The position numbers and the translations under genes are program-made. 64,000 nt of DNA from Panax quinquefolius (lineage: Eukaryota > Streptophyta > Magnoliopsida > Apiales > Araliaceae). The stretch covers positions 113,560,253 through 113,624,252 of the forward strand of contig CM035170.1 of assembly GCA_020205615.1 (NCBI GenBank), in the 5' to 3' direction. The notes under the pieces are model-generated. The model saw only the letters and a list, made by a program, of their open reading frames with translations, was not told where the DNA came from and did not search any database. Numbering within the stretch: the first letter of the stretch is position 1; the number at the start of each line of letters is the position of its first letter. Positions 35,698 through 47,265 of this stretch are shown in pieces.

Positions 35698-36550
35698 AGC
35701 ATACTACTTTCACTTTGGTCGCCGATTTTGGTTGCTCTAACTTCAGTATTGCTTCAATCTTCACGGATCAACAGATACTCCATGTTTCGACACCACGTGC
35801 CCAAGAAATGCTACTTCCTCAAGCCAAAACTCGCATTTCTTCAATTTGGCATATAGTTTGTTTTCACGGCCTTTTGAGTACCAAATTTCAAATGGTGCTT
35901 TCATGATCTTCACGACTTTTGGAATATATGAGGATGTCATCAATAAAGACAACAACAAACCGATCCAAATATTCCTTAAATACTTGGCTCATCATATCCA
36001 TGAAAGTCGTTAGAGCATTAGTCAAATCCGTAAGACATGACTAAGAATTCATAATGCCCATACCGAAGTTCTCAAGGCGCTTTTGAATATCCTCGCCTAA
36101 TCTTCATTGATGATATCCGTAATCTAAGATCGATTTTTGAAAAGAATTATGCCCCAGAATCGGGTCAAACAAGTCATCAATACGAGGTAGAGGATACCTA
36201 TTCTTGATGGTGACATGGTTCAATTCCCGATAGTCAATACAAAGTCGTGATACTCCCATCTTTCTTCTTTACTTAATAAACACAGAGCACCCCAAGGAGA
36301 TGTACTAGACTAATGAAACCGATGTCCAACAATTCTCGTAGTTGGACCTTTAACTCCTCAAGTTCAATAGAGCCATTCGATATGGGTTTTAGAAATGGGC
36401 TTGTATCAGTTCAAGATCAATAAAGAATTCAACTTCACGCTCGGGGGTACTGAAGTTCTTCGGAAATACGCCAGAAAGTCAATAACAACAGAATATTATT
36501 CAAATTTGACGTGTCTTTATTCAAATCCATAACATGGGCTAAGAAAGCTT
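35698..36550 (-). pseudogene. gypsy RT, N-terminal part (broken), copy right of the copia insertion
   Basis: The FIDD box is encoded at 35936-35947. The ORF 35761-35958 carries [20 protein letters not shown]. The [10 protein letters not shown] block is near 36170-36205. The gene stops at 35697, where the copia LTR begins. Integrase and RNase H of this copy are not in the window, because the sequence left of the copia element belongs to a different, overlapping copy. Confidence 0.8.
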
Positions 36551-36589
36551 GACATCCGCTTTTCAATAAACTAATAACTTTATGATTAG

Positions 36590-37075
36590 ATATGACAAGT
36601 GATTGATTTTAATGGTTTAGTTGCTTGAATTGCATAACAGTGGTTAGAATATGAAAACCAACAACCTTATTTAAAACAATCAATTTGGCATGATGAGTAG
36701 TTAACAAATCAATCCCTAAAATCACATCAAAAGCAAGTATCTTTAAAGAGATAAGGTCAATGTAAGGTAATGGTGCCAACTGAATCAAACAAGATTTATA
36801 AATGTTGGATGTGATGAAAGTTTCTCCCAACTGAGTTTCCATAGATAGGTCAAAGTCTAATTTCTCCCGAGTCAAGTTTAAACGTTGAGCACATGCGGGA
36901 GAGATAAATGAATGGGTAGCACCCAGATCAAGTAAGCTATAAACTTCGCAAGAATTTATAAATAGCTTACCCGTGATCACCTCGCTTGGGTTCCTCGCAT
37001 TTTGACCATCACCACAATAAACGCTTCTTCCTAATCGTTGACTTTTACCTTTTTCGGGATGTTTTTGAGTCACCG
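36590..37075 (-). pseudogene. gypsy protease with gag C-terminus: longest gypsy ORF
   Basis: The 163-codon ORF at 36609-37100 spans the end of gag (MAKPSS) and a nearly complete retropepsin. In order it holds NPSEVITGKLFINSCEVYS, LLDLGATHSFISPACAQRL, an L-T-R-E-K-L-D-F block, ISLKILAFDVILGID and KVVGFHILT. The active-site codons at 36921-36929 give Asp-Leu-Gly where the family has Asp-Ser/Thr-Gly, so it would be inactive if read correctly. It is the best protease sequence in the window. Confidence 0.85.
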
Positions 37076-37660
37076 TCCTCATTGAACTAGGTTTCGCCAC
37101 TGCATAATCTCGAGCGATATGTCCTTCCTTTCCACAATTATAGCATACCTTGAACTGTTCAGGGCGCTTGGATCGATATGTCCCTCTTTTCCAGATTTGT
37201 AAGATATATGACCGGTGGTCGATTCTCCTCCCTTAGAACCGCTTGTCGCCAAGACCGTCGCCTTCACATGATCGTTGTTAAATCTCCTCTTTTAAAATCT
37301 CCTCCTAACTCGCTTCTTCTATTTTCACGACCATGATTACCACCGTGGTGGTTACCATTTTTGTCCGCTCTATTTCTTTCTCCGCAGTTATCATTATTAC
37401 GTTGATCGCTATCTCCGATACGATCCTCAAGTTATGGTCCTCGGTTGACTCGTACAAGTTATCTCGCCTAATAATTGAGCCTGCTTACAACATCTGAATA
37501 GATAGAAAGTTTATGAGAAATGAGATACGACGACGTACGCCGGGTTTCAAACCTCTAAGAAACATCCGCGCCATACGTTCCTCGCCTCCACGGCCTCATT
37601 TCCATTGTTAATATTCTCAACGACATTCTCAAACATCGTCATCGCAAAAGCAAAACAAGG
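37076..37660 (-). pseudogene. gag: gypsy gag with internal deletion (broken)
   Basis: The zinc-knuckle part is at 37079-37267 (GHISYKSGKEGHI). Compared with the gag copies at 18260-18900 and 56300-56990, about 600 bp of the core are missing. The sequence jumps from the ENEER-coding end (about 37580) to the N-terminal codons at a CTCCAC microhomology (37587-37592). The start ATG is near 37625. Confidence 0.8.
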
Positions 37661-37810
37661 GTTAATTAAGGAAATCAATATATCACATAATATCCCTATA
37701 TACCGACCAACGGTAAAAAAAATAAGCTTAGGTAGGACACACACTGCAAGGATTTACTCGCTCTCCTCCTAGTTCTATTCCCGATCTCGCGCCGGAGATC
37801 ATATATCCAA

Positions 37811-37821
37811 GCTCGATACTA
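37811..37821 (-). other. Primer-binding site
   Basis: The minus strand reads TAGTATCGAGC, 3 bp from the LTR end GGCGTCACA. Confidence 0.75.
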
Positions 37822-37824
37822 ACC

Positions 37825-40530
37825 TGTGACGCCCCAAAATAGGTATACATCACCCATTCGAGTTGTCAATACATGTGCATGTAAACAACTACAACTTTAT
37901 TATTACAAAGTAGAAAGCTGTGAGTTTGAATACAAATATTATCTTCTAGACAATATCTATACTCAAATAAATCCTCATCACATTTATTGATACATTATTT
38001 TACAAAATGGTGAGGACTACTAAACAATTCTTTCTAAAACCTTCATTCCATACCAGGCTGCACTTTTCTATATTCTCGCCTCCCGAGAAGAAAAATGGAA
38101 CAAAAAGGAAAAGGGTGAGCCTCAACTAGCTCTTCGATAAAGAATATTATGACTAAGATAATATACAACAAATTATCGTTAGTCTTCAACAGGGGAAAAT
38201 CTAATAGAATACAATAGACAACAAATTTTAAATCAATATTTGCAATGAAATAATAATTCATTAGAAGAGTTAAGTAGAGAATGCAAACTACTATCTTCTA
38301 TGTATGAATTTAAAAGTTCATCGCCTATCCTTTATCCTGTAACATCAATCAATATACATCTCGAATCAAATATTCATCTTTGCAATTACTGCCAAAGATA
38401 TTCATCATTGGTCATGTTCATCTAAACACTGCTCATCTTTGCACAACGGGCGCCAAAGATATTCTTCAGAAATCATTCATCTTTGCACTACAGCCAAAGA
38501 TATTCAATAATATCATCATTTAAGACCGATGATGATGAAAAATATTTTAAAGAAACTAATCCAAAGGAAACAAAATGACAAGGATTAAGGATTAAGGATT
38601 CGTTTTTTGTTTTATTCACGCCCAAAAATACCTCAAAAATAATCGCAATGGTGTAAAATTCAAGAATGATCAAAACTTGGATACAATCAAAGCTAGTATC
38701 CGAATAGATATATTTTGACAAAAAGAAGAAATTTTATTTTTCTATTGAATAGTCAGATCACGTGAATAGTGTCGATTACGTGAATAAAGGCCATATACGT
38801 GAATAGTAACTCCGACACCAAAAGATAGAAATTCCACAAAAACATCTTCACGCTTCATTTAATAGTACTGTGAATAAGAACTCGTGAATAGTAACTCATG
38901 AATAAGTAACTCCAGAGATGATGAAAAGTTCCAAATTTGATAAAAGTTCCAACCAATATTTCAAAGATAATGATATTGAAGAAATAATATCATTTGAGAA
39001 GAAAATAACATCACTTACCTCGAAAGATCAAGATTTTAAATTGAAACATCGATATAGGCTATGACTTGGACTTGCACCGTATAACAATACTCAAAGTATA
39101 CTCAAAATACTCACAAGAATAAATTTCGATAATATAGAGAGAACTTCGATTTTGTGTGATTTTCAATTTAACCTAAGCACTACACTATTTATAGGAAATC
39201 GCTTAGAACACCAAAAGCGTAAAATTTAATATAATAATGTTATATATATTACAAATTCTCTACGCACCTAGAACCATCTGAATTCAGCAACTTGCATGTG
39301 TTTAATGAGGCTAACTAAACACAAAAATGTTTTTGTAATTAAAAATATTTTAAACTTCCAAAATCAATTATTTTGAGCTTGAACTTCAATAATTCATAAT
39401 AAATAGCCCTTTCATCGTAAAAATCGAATCTAACGAGTTTTTATAGGAAATTCAATTTCTACAACTTTGCAGAAGAAAGTTTTTTCAAATTCCAAAGAGA
39501 AATTGACCGAAATCCACAAACCAGGCGATTTTATTGTGCTATAATCAAATTTCGTCACCAATAAATGGGGTCCACCGACATGTTTAACATGTTTTAAACA
39601 TTTATTGCAACAAAATACTCTTCCTCCTCGTATACTCATATATCCCACATTTGTTGTAAAAATATCACCATTATTATATTATTAACATATAATAATATAT
39701 TTAAATTAATTATTTTATCGAAAAAAGATAAAATATCAATTTTCAACAATTGTCACAATAAAAATTTTCTCCATCTATATCCACATAAAATCAATATTTT
39801 TCTCATCATATGAATCAATAATTAATTATTCACAAATAATATTATAGAATCACAATATCGACAACTGTGCAGCTCCCAAGAAAGAGGGCTCTCAATAAGA
39901 ATTTCTTCTTCATGGTGCGCAATTAGGTGACCAAACCTCTCCTTAGACGTAACTTTCTAGACATTGCCAATAATGTTATCTAATAATATTATTCAGATAA
40001 TATGAATTATTGCTTCGATAATGAAAAATACTCGTGTAATGACAATTATCAAACAACAAGATAATATAAAATATCAACGCAAAGAATTATTAACTCAATA
40101 AAATAACGAATAAAGAATTATCGTAACCATTATCGAGTAGTGCCTTCTTACGTAAGAATCAACAATTGGTGCAATACTGGTATGCTATCGTGTTTTAACC
40201 ACCCGGGTATTTTAACAAAGATAATTTAGAATAACTACACCGTTATTTTTAAACAACTTATATTTGTCATTTTCTTCATCCAATCGCTTTCCGTTATGGG
40301 GCCCACACATGGTCGCTACCATCGCATTTAATATTCCCGACAAGCATTTAATATTCCACGACCAAACTAATATTCCCGACAACAATGAATATTTTATAAC
40401 CACTTGCTTATTTTGAAATATTTGCATGATCTTTACCCTAACTATCCACATTAATCAAATCAACCCTTACTATTTCAAAATAATAAATAGAGAAAATTAA
40501 ATTTCATTAATAATAAGTTGGGGTCTTACA
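37825..40530 (-). repeat. gypsy LTR, type I, minus strand, both termini intact
   Basis: It has perfect TGTAAGACCCC (40530) and GGGGCGTCACA (37835-37825) ends. The type I module is at about 39240-39770 and the repeat arrays at about 38360-38505 and 38866-38915, with fewer units than elsewhere. It is the 5' LTR of the copy at 35698-37824. Its right end abuts the resumed plus-strand LTR. Confidence 0.92.
39185..39194 (-). promoter_or_regulatory. LTR TATA box
   Basis: CTATAAATAG on the minus strand, at the conserved LTR position. Confidence 0.7.
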
Positions 40531-42487
40531 AAAGCACCATCTTTCCCAGGAACTACCTGGTTCACAAGATCGTGATTCTGTAATATTATTTGTGAATAAT
40601 TAATTATTGATTTATATAATGAGGAAAATATTGATTTTATATGGATATAGATGGAGAAAATTTTTAATGTGATAATTGTTGAAAATTAATATTTTATCTT
40701 TTTTTGATAAAATAATTCATTTAAATATATTATTTTAATAATATAATAATGGTGATATTTTTACAACTAATGTGGGATATATGTTATATATATGAGGAGG
40801 AAGAGTATTTTTGTTACAATAAATGTTTAAAACATGTTAAACATGCCTTCAAAGGACCCCATTTATCGATCAAATTTGATTATAGCTTGTAAAATCGCCT
40901 GTTTGTGGATTTTTGGCCAATTTTAGTTTGAATTTGGAAAACTTTCTTCCGCAGTTGTAGAGAATTGGATTTCTATAAAACACGCGAGATTCAAATTTTT
41001 GATAAAGGGCTATTTATTATGAATTATCAAGTTCAAGTTCAAATAATCGATTTTTGGAAGTTTAAAATAATTTAAATTAGAAAACGTTTTTGATATGTTT
41101 GGTATGCTTGGTTGGTTGTTGAAATGAGCTGATTTCAGTTTATAAAGTGTGCGAGGAAAATTTTATATATATTAATATTATATTAAATTTTCTACTTTGG
41201 TGTTCTAAAGATTTTCCTATAAATAGGTGCTTAGTTAGAATTGAAAATTACACCGTAAATCAAGTTTTTTCTCTCTATATTATCGAGTTTATTCTTGTGA
41301 GTATTTTGAGTATATTTTGAGTATTGCTATACGCAAGTTCAAGTCATAGCCTATATCCTGTTTCAACTAAGATCAGTTTTCATGGAGTAAGGATATTAAT
41401 TTTTTTCGTAATGATATTATTTCTTCAATATCATTATGTTTGAAATATTGATCAAGTTTTATCAAATTTGGAACTTTTGGTGTTGAGTTACTATTCACGA
41501 TATCAAGACTATTCACGATATCAAGATTATTCATTAATCATTTACACTATTCATCGAAAAATGAAAATTTTCCTTTTCGTCCCAAAATATCTATTGTGGA
41601 TACTAGCTTTGATTGTATCCATGTTTTGATCATTCTTGAATTTTATACCACTACGATTATTTTTGAGGTATTTTTGGACATGGATAAAACAAAGTACTAA
41701 TCCTTAATCCTTAATCCTTGCCATTTTGTTTCAATCGGATTCGCTTTCTTTAAAAATATTTTCCATCATCCTCGATCTTAAATGATAATATTATTAAATA
41801 TCTTGGCTCAGTAAGCAAAAAGATGAATGATTTTGATAAATATCTTTGGCCCGTAGAAGTGCAAAAGATGAAAATACGTGTTTTAGATTTAATACGAATT
41901 AATCGATGAATATCTTTCGGCCTCAGTAGTGCAAAAGATAAATATTTGATTCCAGATATATATCGATTGATATTACAGGATAAAAGATAGACGATGAACT
42001 TTTAAATTCATACATGTAAGATAGTAGTTTGCATTTCTACTTAACTCTTCTAATGAATTATTATTTCACATGTAATATTGATTTAAAACTTGTTGCCTAT
42101 CAGATTCTATTAGATTTTCCCCGTGAAGACAAACGATAATTTGTTGTATATTATCTTAGTCATAATATTCTTTATCGGGCTAGTTGAGCTCACCTTTTCC
42201 TTGTTGTTCCATTTTTCTTCTCGTGGAGGCTAGAATGTAATAAGTACTAGCGGTAATGGGTAATGGAATGAAGGTTCTAGAGAGTTGTTTAGTAGTCTCA
42301 CCATTTTTGTAAAATAATGTATCAATAATTATGATGGGGATTTATTCATGCAGTAGATATTATCTAGATGGCAATATCTCGTATTTAAACTCATAGTTTA
42401 TATGTTGTAATAATAAAGTTGTAGTTATTTCGCATCATGTATCGACAACTCGTAATGGGTGATGTATACCTATTTTGGGGGCGCACA
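40531..42487 (+). repeat. 3' LTR of the plus-strand gypsy element, second piece
   Basis: It continues the LTR interrupted at 5766. It starts at the ctttcccaggaactac block and runs to cctattttgggggcgcaca. About 150 bp expected between the pieces are missing, so the breakpoint is not a clean insertion. It has the type I U3 module. In place of the gtgaataag array it has a ctattcacgatatcaag repeat (about 41494-41530). Confidence 0.85.
41217..41226 (+). promoter_or_regulatory. LTR TATA box
   Basis: CTATAAATAG on the plus strand, followed about 40 bp later by a ctctctatatta start-like stretch. Confidence 0.7.
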
Positions 42488-42954
42488 CATATTCTCCCGT
42501 GGTAGATGCCATAACATCATGTATCTTATTAGCCTCAAGAACTCATGAAAAAAATAGATATATGTAATAGATGTTGTTATGGCCTTATTTATATGGGTCA
42601 ATTGATAATGATGTTTATATAAAATCCTCAAGGATTTAAAATGCCCAAGCATATAATTCAAATCCCCGGGTAGTTTACTCAATCAAGTTGCAAAGGTCCC
42701 TATATGGGTTAAAGCAATCGTGACGCACGTGGTACAATCGCCTTAGTGAATATTTATTGAAAGAAGGGTATAATAATAACCCTATATGCCCACGTGTTTT
42801 ATAAAGAAGTTGAATTCGGTTTTGTTATCATTCATTGTGTATGTTGATGATTTAAATATTATTGGAACTCATGGAGAGATTCCAAAGAAAATGTGAATTA
42901 TTTAAAGAAAGAATTTGAGATGAAAGATTTAGGAAAACAAAATTTTGTCTCGAC
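42488..42954 (+). pseudogene. copia reverse transcriptase, N-terminal part (frameshifted)
   Basis: The sequence begins in RT with SPVVDAIT (about 42493-42516). A shifted frame follows (DVVMAYLYGSIDND, about 42562-42610). The catalytic Y-V-D-D is at 42840-42851, followed by LNIIGTHGEI. The KKEFEMKDLGK block is at 42905-42940. Several frameshifts lie between these blocks, and the long ORF begins just after them. Confidence 0.8.
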
Positions 42955-43851
42955 TTGCGGATCGAGCATTTAAAAGATGGAATTCTCATTCATCAGTCAA
43001 CTTACACAGAGAAGGTCCTTAAAAGATTTTATATGGATAAATCTCATCCATTGAGTACCCCAATGGTTGTTAGATCACTTGATGTGAAAAAGGACCCTTT
43101 TAGACCTCGTGAGGATAATGAAGAATTACTTGGTCCTGAAGTACCATACCTCAATGCAATTGGTGCATTAATGTATCTTGTTAATAATACACGACCTGAT
43201 ATAGCATTCTCTGTGAATTTATTAGCAAGATATAGCTCTTCTCCTACCCGGAGGCATTGGAATGGGGTTAAACATATTTTTCGTTACCTACGAGGAACTA
43301 TAGATATTGGCTTATTTTATTCAAATAATGATAATCATAAATTAGTTGGATATGCTGATGCAGGATATCTATCTGATCCACATAAAGGTCGATCTCAAAC
43401 AGGTTATCTTTTTAAGTGTGGTGATACTGCTATATCATGGAGATCTACAAAGCAAACATTAGTTACCACTTCATCTAATCATGCTGAAATACTTGCAATC
43501 CATGAAGCAAGTCGAGAATGTGTGTGGTTGAGATCAATGACTCAACATATTCGTGAAACATGTGGTTTATCTTCCAGCAGAGGAACTCCAACCACTTTGT
43601 ATGAAGACAATGTTGCATGTATAGCTCAATTAAAAGGAGGATACATCAAAGGAGATAGAACAAAACATATTTCACCAAAATTCTTTTTCACGCATGACCT
43701 TGATAAGTGTGGTGACATTGATGTTCAGCAAATTCGCTCAAAAGATAATCTAGTAGATTTGTTCACCAAAGCATTACCAACTGCAACGTTTGAAGGACTG
43801 CGTCGTAATATTGGAATGCGACAGCTGAAGGACTTAAGGATACATTCATGA
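42955..43851 (+). CDS. copia RT C-terminus and RNase H (298 codons, intact frame)
   Basis: This is the only long clean ORF in the window. It begins with MRIEHLKDGILIHQSTYTEK, the RT thumb/connection, and then ARPDIAFSV-like NTRPDIAFSVNLLARYSSSP. RNase H follows: GYADAGYLSDPHKGRSQTGY (first catalytic Asp), a SSNHAEI block (catalytic Glu) and LYEDNVACIAQLKGG (catalytic Asp). It ends with KHISPKFFFTHDL, an NLVDLFTKALP block and GMRQLKDLR, the usual copia Pol C-terminus. The annotated Met is internal to the polyprotein and is not a real start; the true frame enters from upstream RT, which is broken. The product could not make a working transposase system alone. Confidence 0.88.
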   Translation: MRIEHLKDGILIHQSTYTEKVLKRFYMDKSHPLSTPMVVRSLDVKKDPFRPREDNEELLGPEVPYLNAIGALMYLVNNTRPDIAFSVNLLARYSSSPTRRHWNGVKHIFRYLRGTIDIGLFYSNNDNHKLVGYADAGYLSDPHKGRSQTGYLFKCGDTAISWRSTKQTLVTTSSNHAEILAIHEASRECVWLRSMTQHIRETCGLSSSRGTPTTLYEDNVACIAQLKGGYIKGDRTKHISPKFFFTHDLDKCGDIDVQQIRSKDNLVDLFTKALPTATFEGLRRNIGMRQLKDLRIHS

Positions 43852-43966
43852 GGGGGAGCTAATACGCGCTGAACTCTTTTTTCCTTAACCAAGGTTTTTT
43901 CCCATTGGGTTTTTCCTGGTAAGGTTTTTAATGAGGCAGCTTTCAATGCGTATAGTTATACAATAG

Positions 43967-43981
43967 ACATCCAAGGAGGAG
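43967..43981 (+). other. copia polypurine tract
   Basis: ATCCAAGGAGGAG (43969-43981) lies directly before the LTR start TGTTATAAAAC. A second purine run, gagggggagc, follows the stop codon at 43851-43860. The 115 bp between them are ordinary 3' untranslated sequence of the element. Confidence 0.7.
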
Positions 43982-44214
43982 TGTTATAAAACTATGTCTA
44001 GATTCATAATATAATGGATGTGTAGTAACTCCCATGTCCATTAAGTTTTTGTAACTCATGGCTCTTTAGTTTTGTAACATACTAGTGTATTGATGATCTT
44101 ACTTCTATAAATATGACAATTGTAAAGTGATGGAGTGATATACAAAATATTATGAAAATACTCTCTTTGTTCTTGTCATCTTTGTTCTCTTAATTTTAGC
44201 AATACTTTATAATA
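43982..44214 (+). repeat. copia 3' LTR, about 233 bp
   Basis: It starts TGTTATAAA and ends near TTTATAATA (44206-44214), an almost exact inverted copy with the final CA reading TA. A TATA box (tctataaatat, 44104-44114) lies about 120 bp in. The right boundary is inferred from the inverted repeat, since no second LTR is available for comparison. Confidence 0.6.
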
Positions 44215-44300
44215 TTTTGTAAATTTTCTGGTGGAGAGAATAAAGTCCATATTTTGGACAAATTAAGCACACAAAATAATGGTCAATATATAGATATATA

Positions 44301-44303
44301 CTC

Positions 44304-44348
<45 letters not shown>
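44301..44348. repeat. Compound (TC)n(TA)n microsatellite
   Basis: A TC run at 44303-44315 passes into an uninterrupted TA run to 44348. Confidence 0.9.
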
Positions 44349-44350
<2 letters not shown>

Positions 44351-44574
44351 CACCAGGATTTTTTCACGCGCTTCATTCACCTAAAAGCGCGTCCAATCTT
44401 GCACAGTAAACAAGTCAGCACCGAAAGCTTGACGGCTTAGGCCGCCGGGGGATAGTTCCGGTATGAGAATCAATACATGTCGACACAAGGTTAACAATGA
44501 AGGTTGTGTGCTCTAGTGTTTGGTATAAAATTTGCATGTTGCCTCTTTTTATGAAGTGCTCTGTAGTCTGTACT
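44349..44574. other. Unassigned low-copy sequence
   Basis: About 230 bp are not repeated elsewhere in the window and are richer in G+C at 44370-44460 (aaagcgcgtccaatcttgca, cggcttaggccgccggggg). There is a small stem (CGGC-TTAG-GCCG) but no credible ORF. It could be host flanking DNA or the edge of an unrelated element. Confidence 0.5.
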
Positions 44575-45743
44575 TGTAAGACCCCAACTTATTATAAATA
44601 AAATCGAATTTCCTCTAATTATTATTGTGAATAATAAGGTATTAATTTGATATAATTCTCTGGTTATGGGTGAAATGTGCAAATTTTGCAAAATATGCAA
44701 GTGGTTATAAAATAATCATTGTTGTCGCGGAATATTCGTTTGGTCGTGGAATATTCTTGTTGTCGAAGAATATTCGTATGATGGCGCAGTCATTTGTGGG
44801 CCCCATAACAGAATAACTGTCGGATGAAGAAAACGACAAGTTTGAGTTTTTATAAATAACGACGTAGTTGTTACCGTTAACATTGTTGGAATACCCGGTG
44901 GTTAAAATACAGTAATACGCGTGGATGCACAGTATTGATGAATTATTGATCCTTACGTAAGAAGGCACTACTCAATAATTGTTACAGTAGTTACTGTTCA
45001 ATATTTTATTTTATTGATTCAATAATTGTTGCGTTGATATTTTATATTATTGTTGTTTCAATAATTGTCACTACACAGTATTTCCCATTATCAGATCAAT
45101 AATTCATATTATTTGAATAATATTATTAGATAACATTATTGGCAATGTCTGAAAAGTTCTATCAAGGAGAGGTTTGGTCACCTAATTCATGGCCAAGAAG
45201 GAGAAATTCTTATTGGAAAACCCCTCTTTCCAGGAACTACTGGTTGTCATAAATGTGATTCTGTAATATTATTTGTGAATAATTAATTATTGATTCATAT
45301 GAAAAGAAAATATTTATTTTATGTGGATATAAATGTTGGATATATTTATTGTGGTTAAAAATGAAGGAGTTAATGTTGAGGTGTTTTATCAGTATTTGTG
45401 TCGGAATGGAGGTATTAAAAATTAAACCAGTGTGTTTTTGAGATATATTGCGTGAGTTATAATTTTTAATCCGACCGTTGGATCGTTGTGATTTTTGGAT
45501 ATGTTATACATATATAAGTTGAGTATATGTCCACAAATTTTGAACCGTTAAAAATGAACGTATGATTTGTTATGAATTTTAAGAGGTGACTGATTCAGAA
45601 ATTAGGTTTATAAATGATTTTGGTGGAAATTCTAGAATTGAGTGGGCCCCACTTGTGGTTGGCGAAGAAATATGCTAAATTTTATTTCAAATGTGGTGGG
45701 TGGCAATAGTAGCAGGTAAAGCCAACAGTTTGCAGGTCAAGTC
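44575..45743 (+). repeat. gypsy LTR fragment, type II, plus strand
   Basis: It starts cleanly with TGTAAGACCCCAAC at 44575 and holds the full type II U3 module (gtgggccccacttgtggtt near 45637-45655). It breaks off at 45743, just before the TATA region, where another LTR begins. The promoter, R and U5 are missing. Confidence 0.85.
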
Positions 45744-46233
45744 TGTAAGACCCCAAATTATTAATAAATGAAATTTAATTTCCTCTATTTATCATTTTGA
45801 AATAGTAAGGGTTGATTTGATTAATGTGGTTAGTTATGGGTAAAAAATGCTAAATATTTCAAATAAGCAAGTGGTTATAAAATACTCATTGTTGTCGGAG
45901 AATATTCGTTTGGTCGTGGAATATTCTCACGCTTCGTTAGGGAATATATTCGCATCGACAGTAGCAAATTTGTATGGGCCCCATAACCAAAAAGCGATTG
46001 GATGAAGAAACGACAAGTATAAGTTGTTTATAAATAATTGGCAGTAGTTGTTACCAATTAACATTGTTGGAATACCCGGTGGTTAAAACACATGAATACG
46101 TTGTTGTCGACAAGAAGACATTGTATTGCATCAATTATTGATTCTTACGTAAGAAGGCACTACTCAATAATTGTTACAATGAATTATCGCTCAAAGATTT
46201 TATTGATTCAATAATTGTTGCGTTGATATTTTA

Positions 46234-47265
46234 TGTAAGACCCCAACTTATTATAAATAAAATCAATTTCTCTAATTATATTTGTGAATAATAAGGTATT
46301 AATTTGATATAATTCTCTCGGTTATGGGTGAAATATGCAAATTTTGCAAAATATGCAAGTGGTTATAAAATAATCATTGTAATGGGAATATTCGTTTAGT
46401 CGTGGAATATTCTTGTTGTTTGGGAATATTCGCATTTACTTGCCAATATCATTTGTGGGTCCCATAATGTAATAACCGTCGGATGAAGAAAAACGATATG
46501 TTTGAGTTTTTATAAATAACGGCAGTAGTTATTACAAATTAACAATCGTTGGAATACCCAAGTGGTTAAAATACGATGAATACGCGTGGATGCACATGAG
46601 ATTGATGAATTATCGATCCTTACGTAGAAGGCACTACTCAATAATTGTTACGAAGATTTATCGTTCAATATTTTATTTTATTGATTCAATAATTGTGCAT
46701 ATTGATATTTTATATTATTGTTGTTTCAATAATTGTCATCGCACAAGATTTCCCATTATCGATCAATAATTCATATTATTTGAATAATATTATTAGATAG
46801 CATTATCGGCAATGTCTAGAAAGTTCACAAGGAGAGGTTTGGTCACCTAATCGCACGCCAATAAGGAGAAATTCTTATTGGAAAGCCCCTCTTTCCGAGA
46901 ACTACCGGTTGTCATCATAAATGTGATTCTGTAATATTATTTGTGAATAATTAATTATTGATTCATATGATAAGGAAATATTTATTTTATGTGGATATAA
47001 ATGTTGGATATATTTATTATGGTTAAAATAGTGTTTGAATAACAGTCTTCACTATTTCGTAAAATAGTGTTTGAATAATTGTAACGAGGACTTATTTGAG
47101 TATAATATTGTCTGTAAGACAATATTTGTATTTAGACTCACGAGATGTGTTGTCGTATTTTTTATTCACGACAAATTGTATTATTGAAGTTGTAGTTTGC
47201 TTTTCGTATCATGTATTTGGCTTAATTCGAATGGGTGTTGTATACCTACTTTTTGGGGCGTCACA
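46234..47265 (+). mobile_element. Solo gypsy LTR with TTTTA target-site duplication
   Basis: It has TGTAAGACCCC start and GGGGCGTCACA end, and is flanked by TTTTA at 46229-46233 and 47266-47270. Removing it restores the host LTR (gttgatatttta joined to tattaccgttg). It is type II-like at its start and only 1032 bp long. An internal deletion at about 47027 joins mid-U3 to R/U5 and removes the TATA box. Confidence 0.9.

Larger units (their letters stand above)
1..42487 (+). mobile_element. Ty3/gypsy chromovirus (Tekay/Del-like), plus strand, split by a 35 kb insertion block
   Basis: This is the outermost plus-strand gypsy element of the left half. Seen in order are the 3' part of a 5' LTR, a PBS, gag, protease, RT, RNase H and integrase with chromodomain remnants, then a 3' LTR in two pieces (5441-5766 and 40531-42487). 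The 34.8 kb between the pieces is minus-strand gypsy and copia sequence. The 5' LTR is cut by the window edge. Its right end (42487) abuts copia RT sequence, so it probably inserted into that copia element. The lineage is inferred from domain order, the chromodomain-like integrase tail in sister copies, the iMet-type PBS and LTR length. Every coding part is frameshifted, so the element cannot be autonomous as written. Confidence 0.75.
42488..44214 (+). mobile_element. Ty1/copia element, 3' half, plus strand
   Basis: This consists of copia RT from the SPVVDAIT block onward, RNase H, a polypurine tract and a short 3' LTR. The 5' half is replaced by gypsy LTR sequence at 42487. The likely cause is insertion of the plus-strand gypsy element into the copia RT gene, with the missing half upstream of the window. 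It is much less mutated than any gypsy copy. Confidence 0.8.

Noticed and set aside
42470..42682. Minus-strand 70-codon ORF across the LTR/copia junction
   Set aside because: It spans an insertion boundary and is antisense to recognisable RT sequence.
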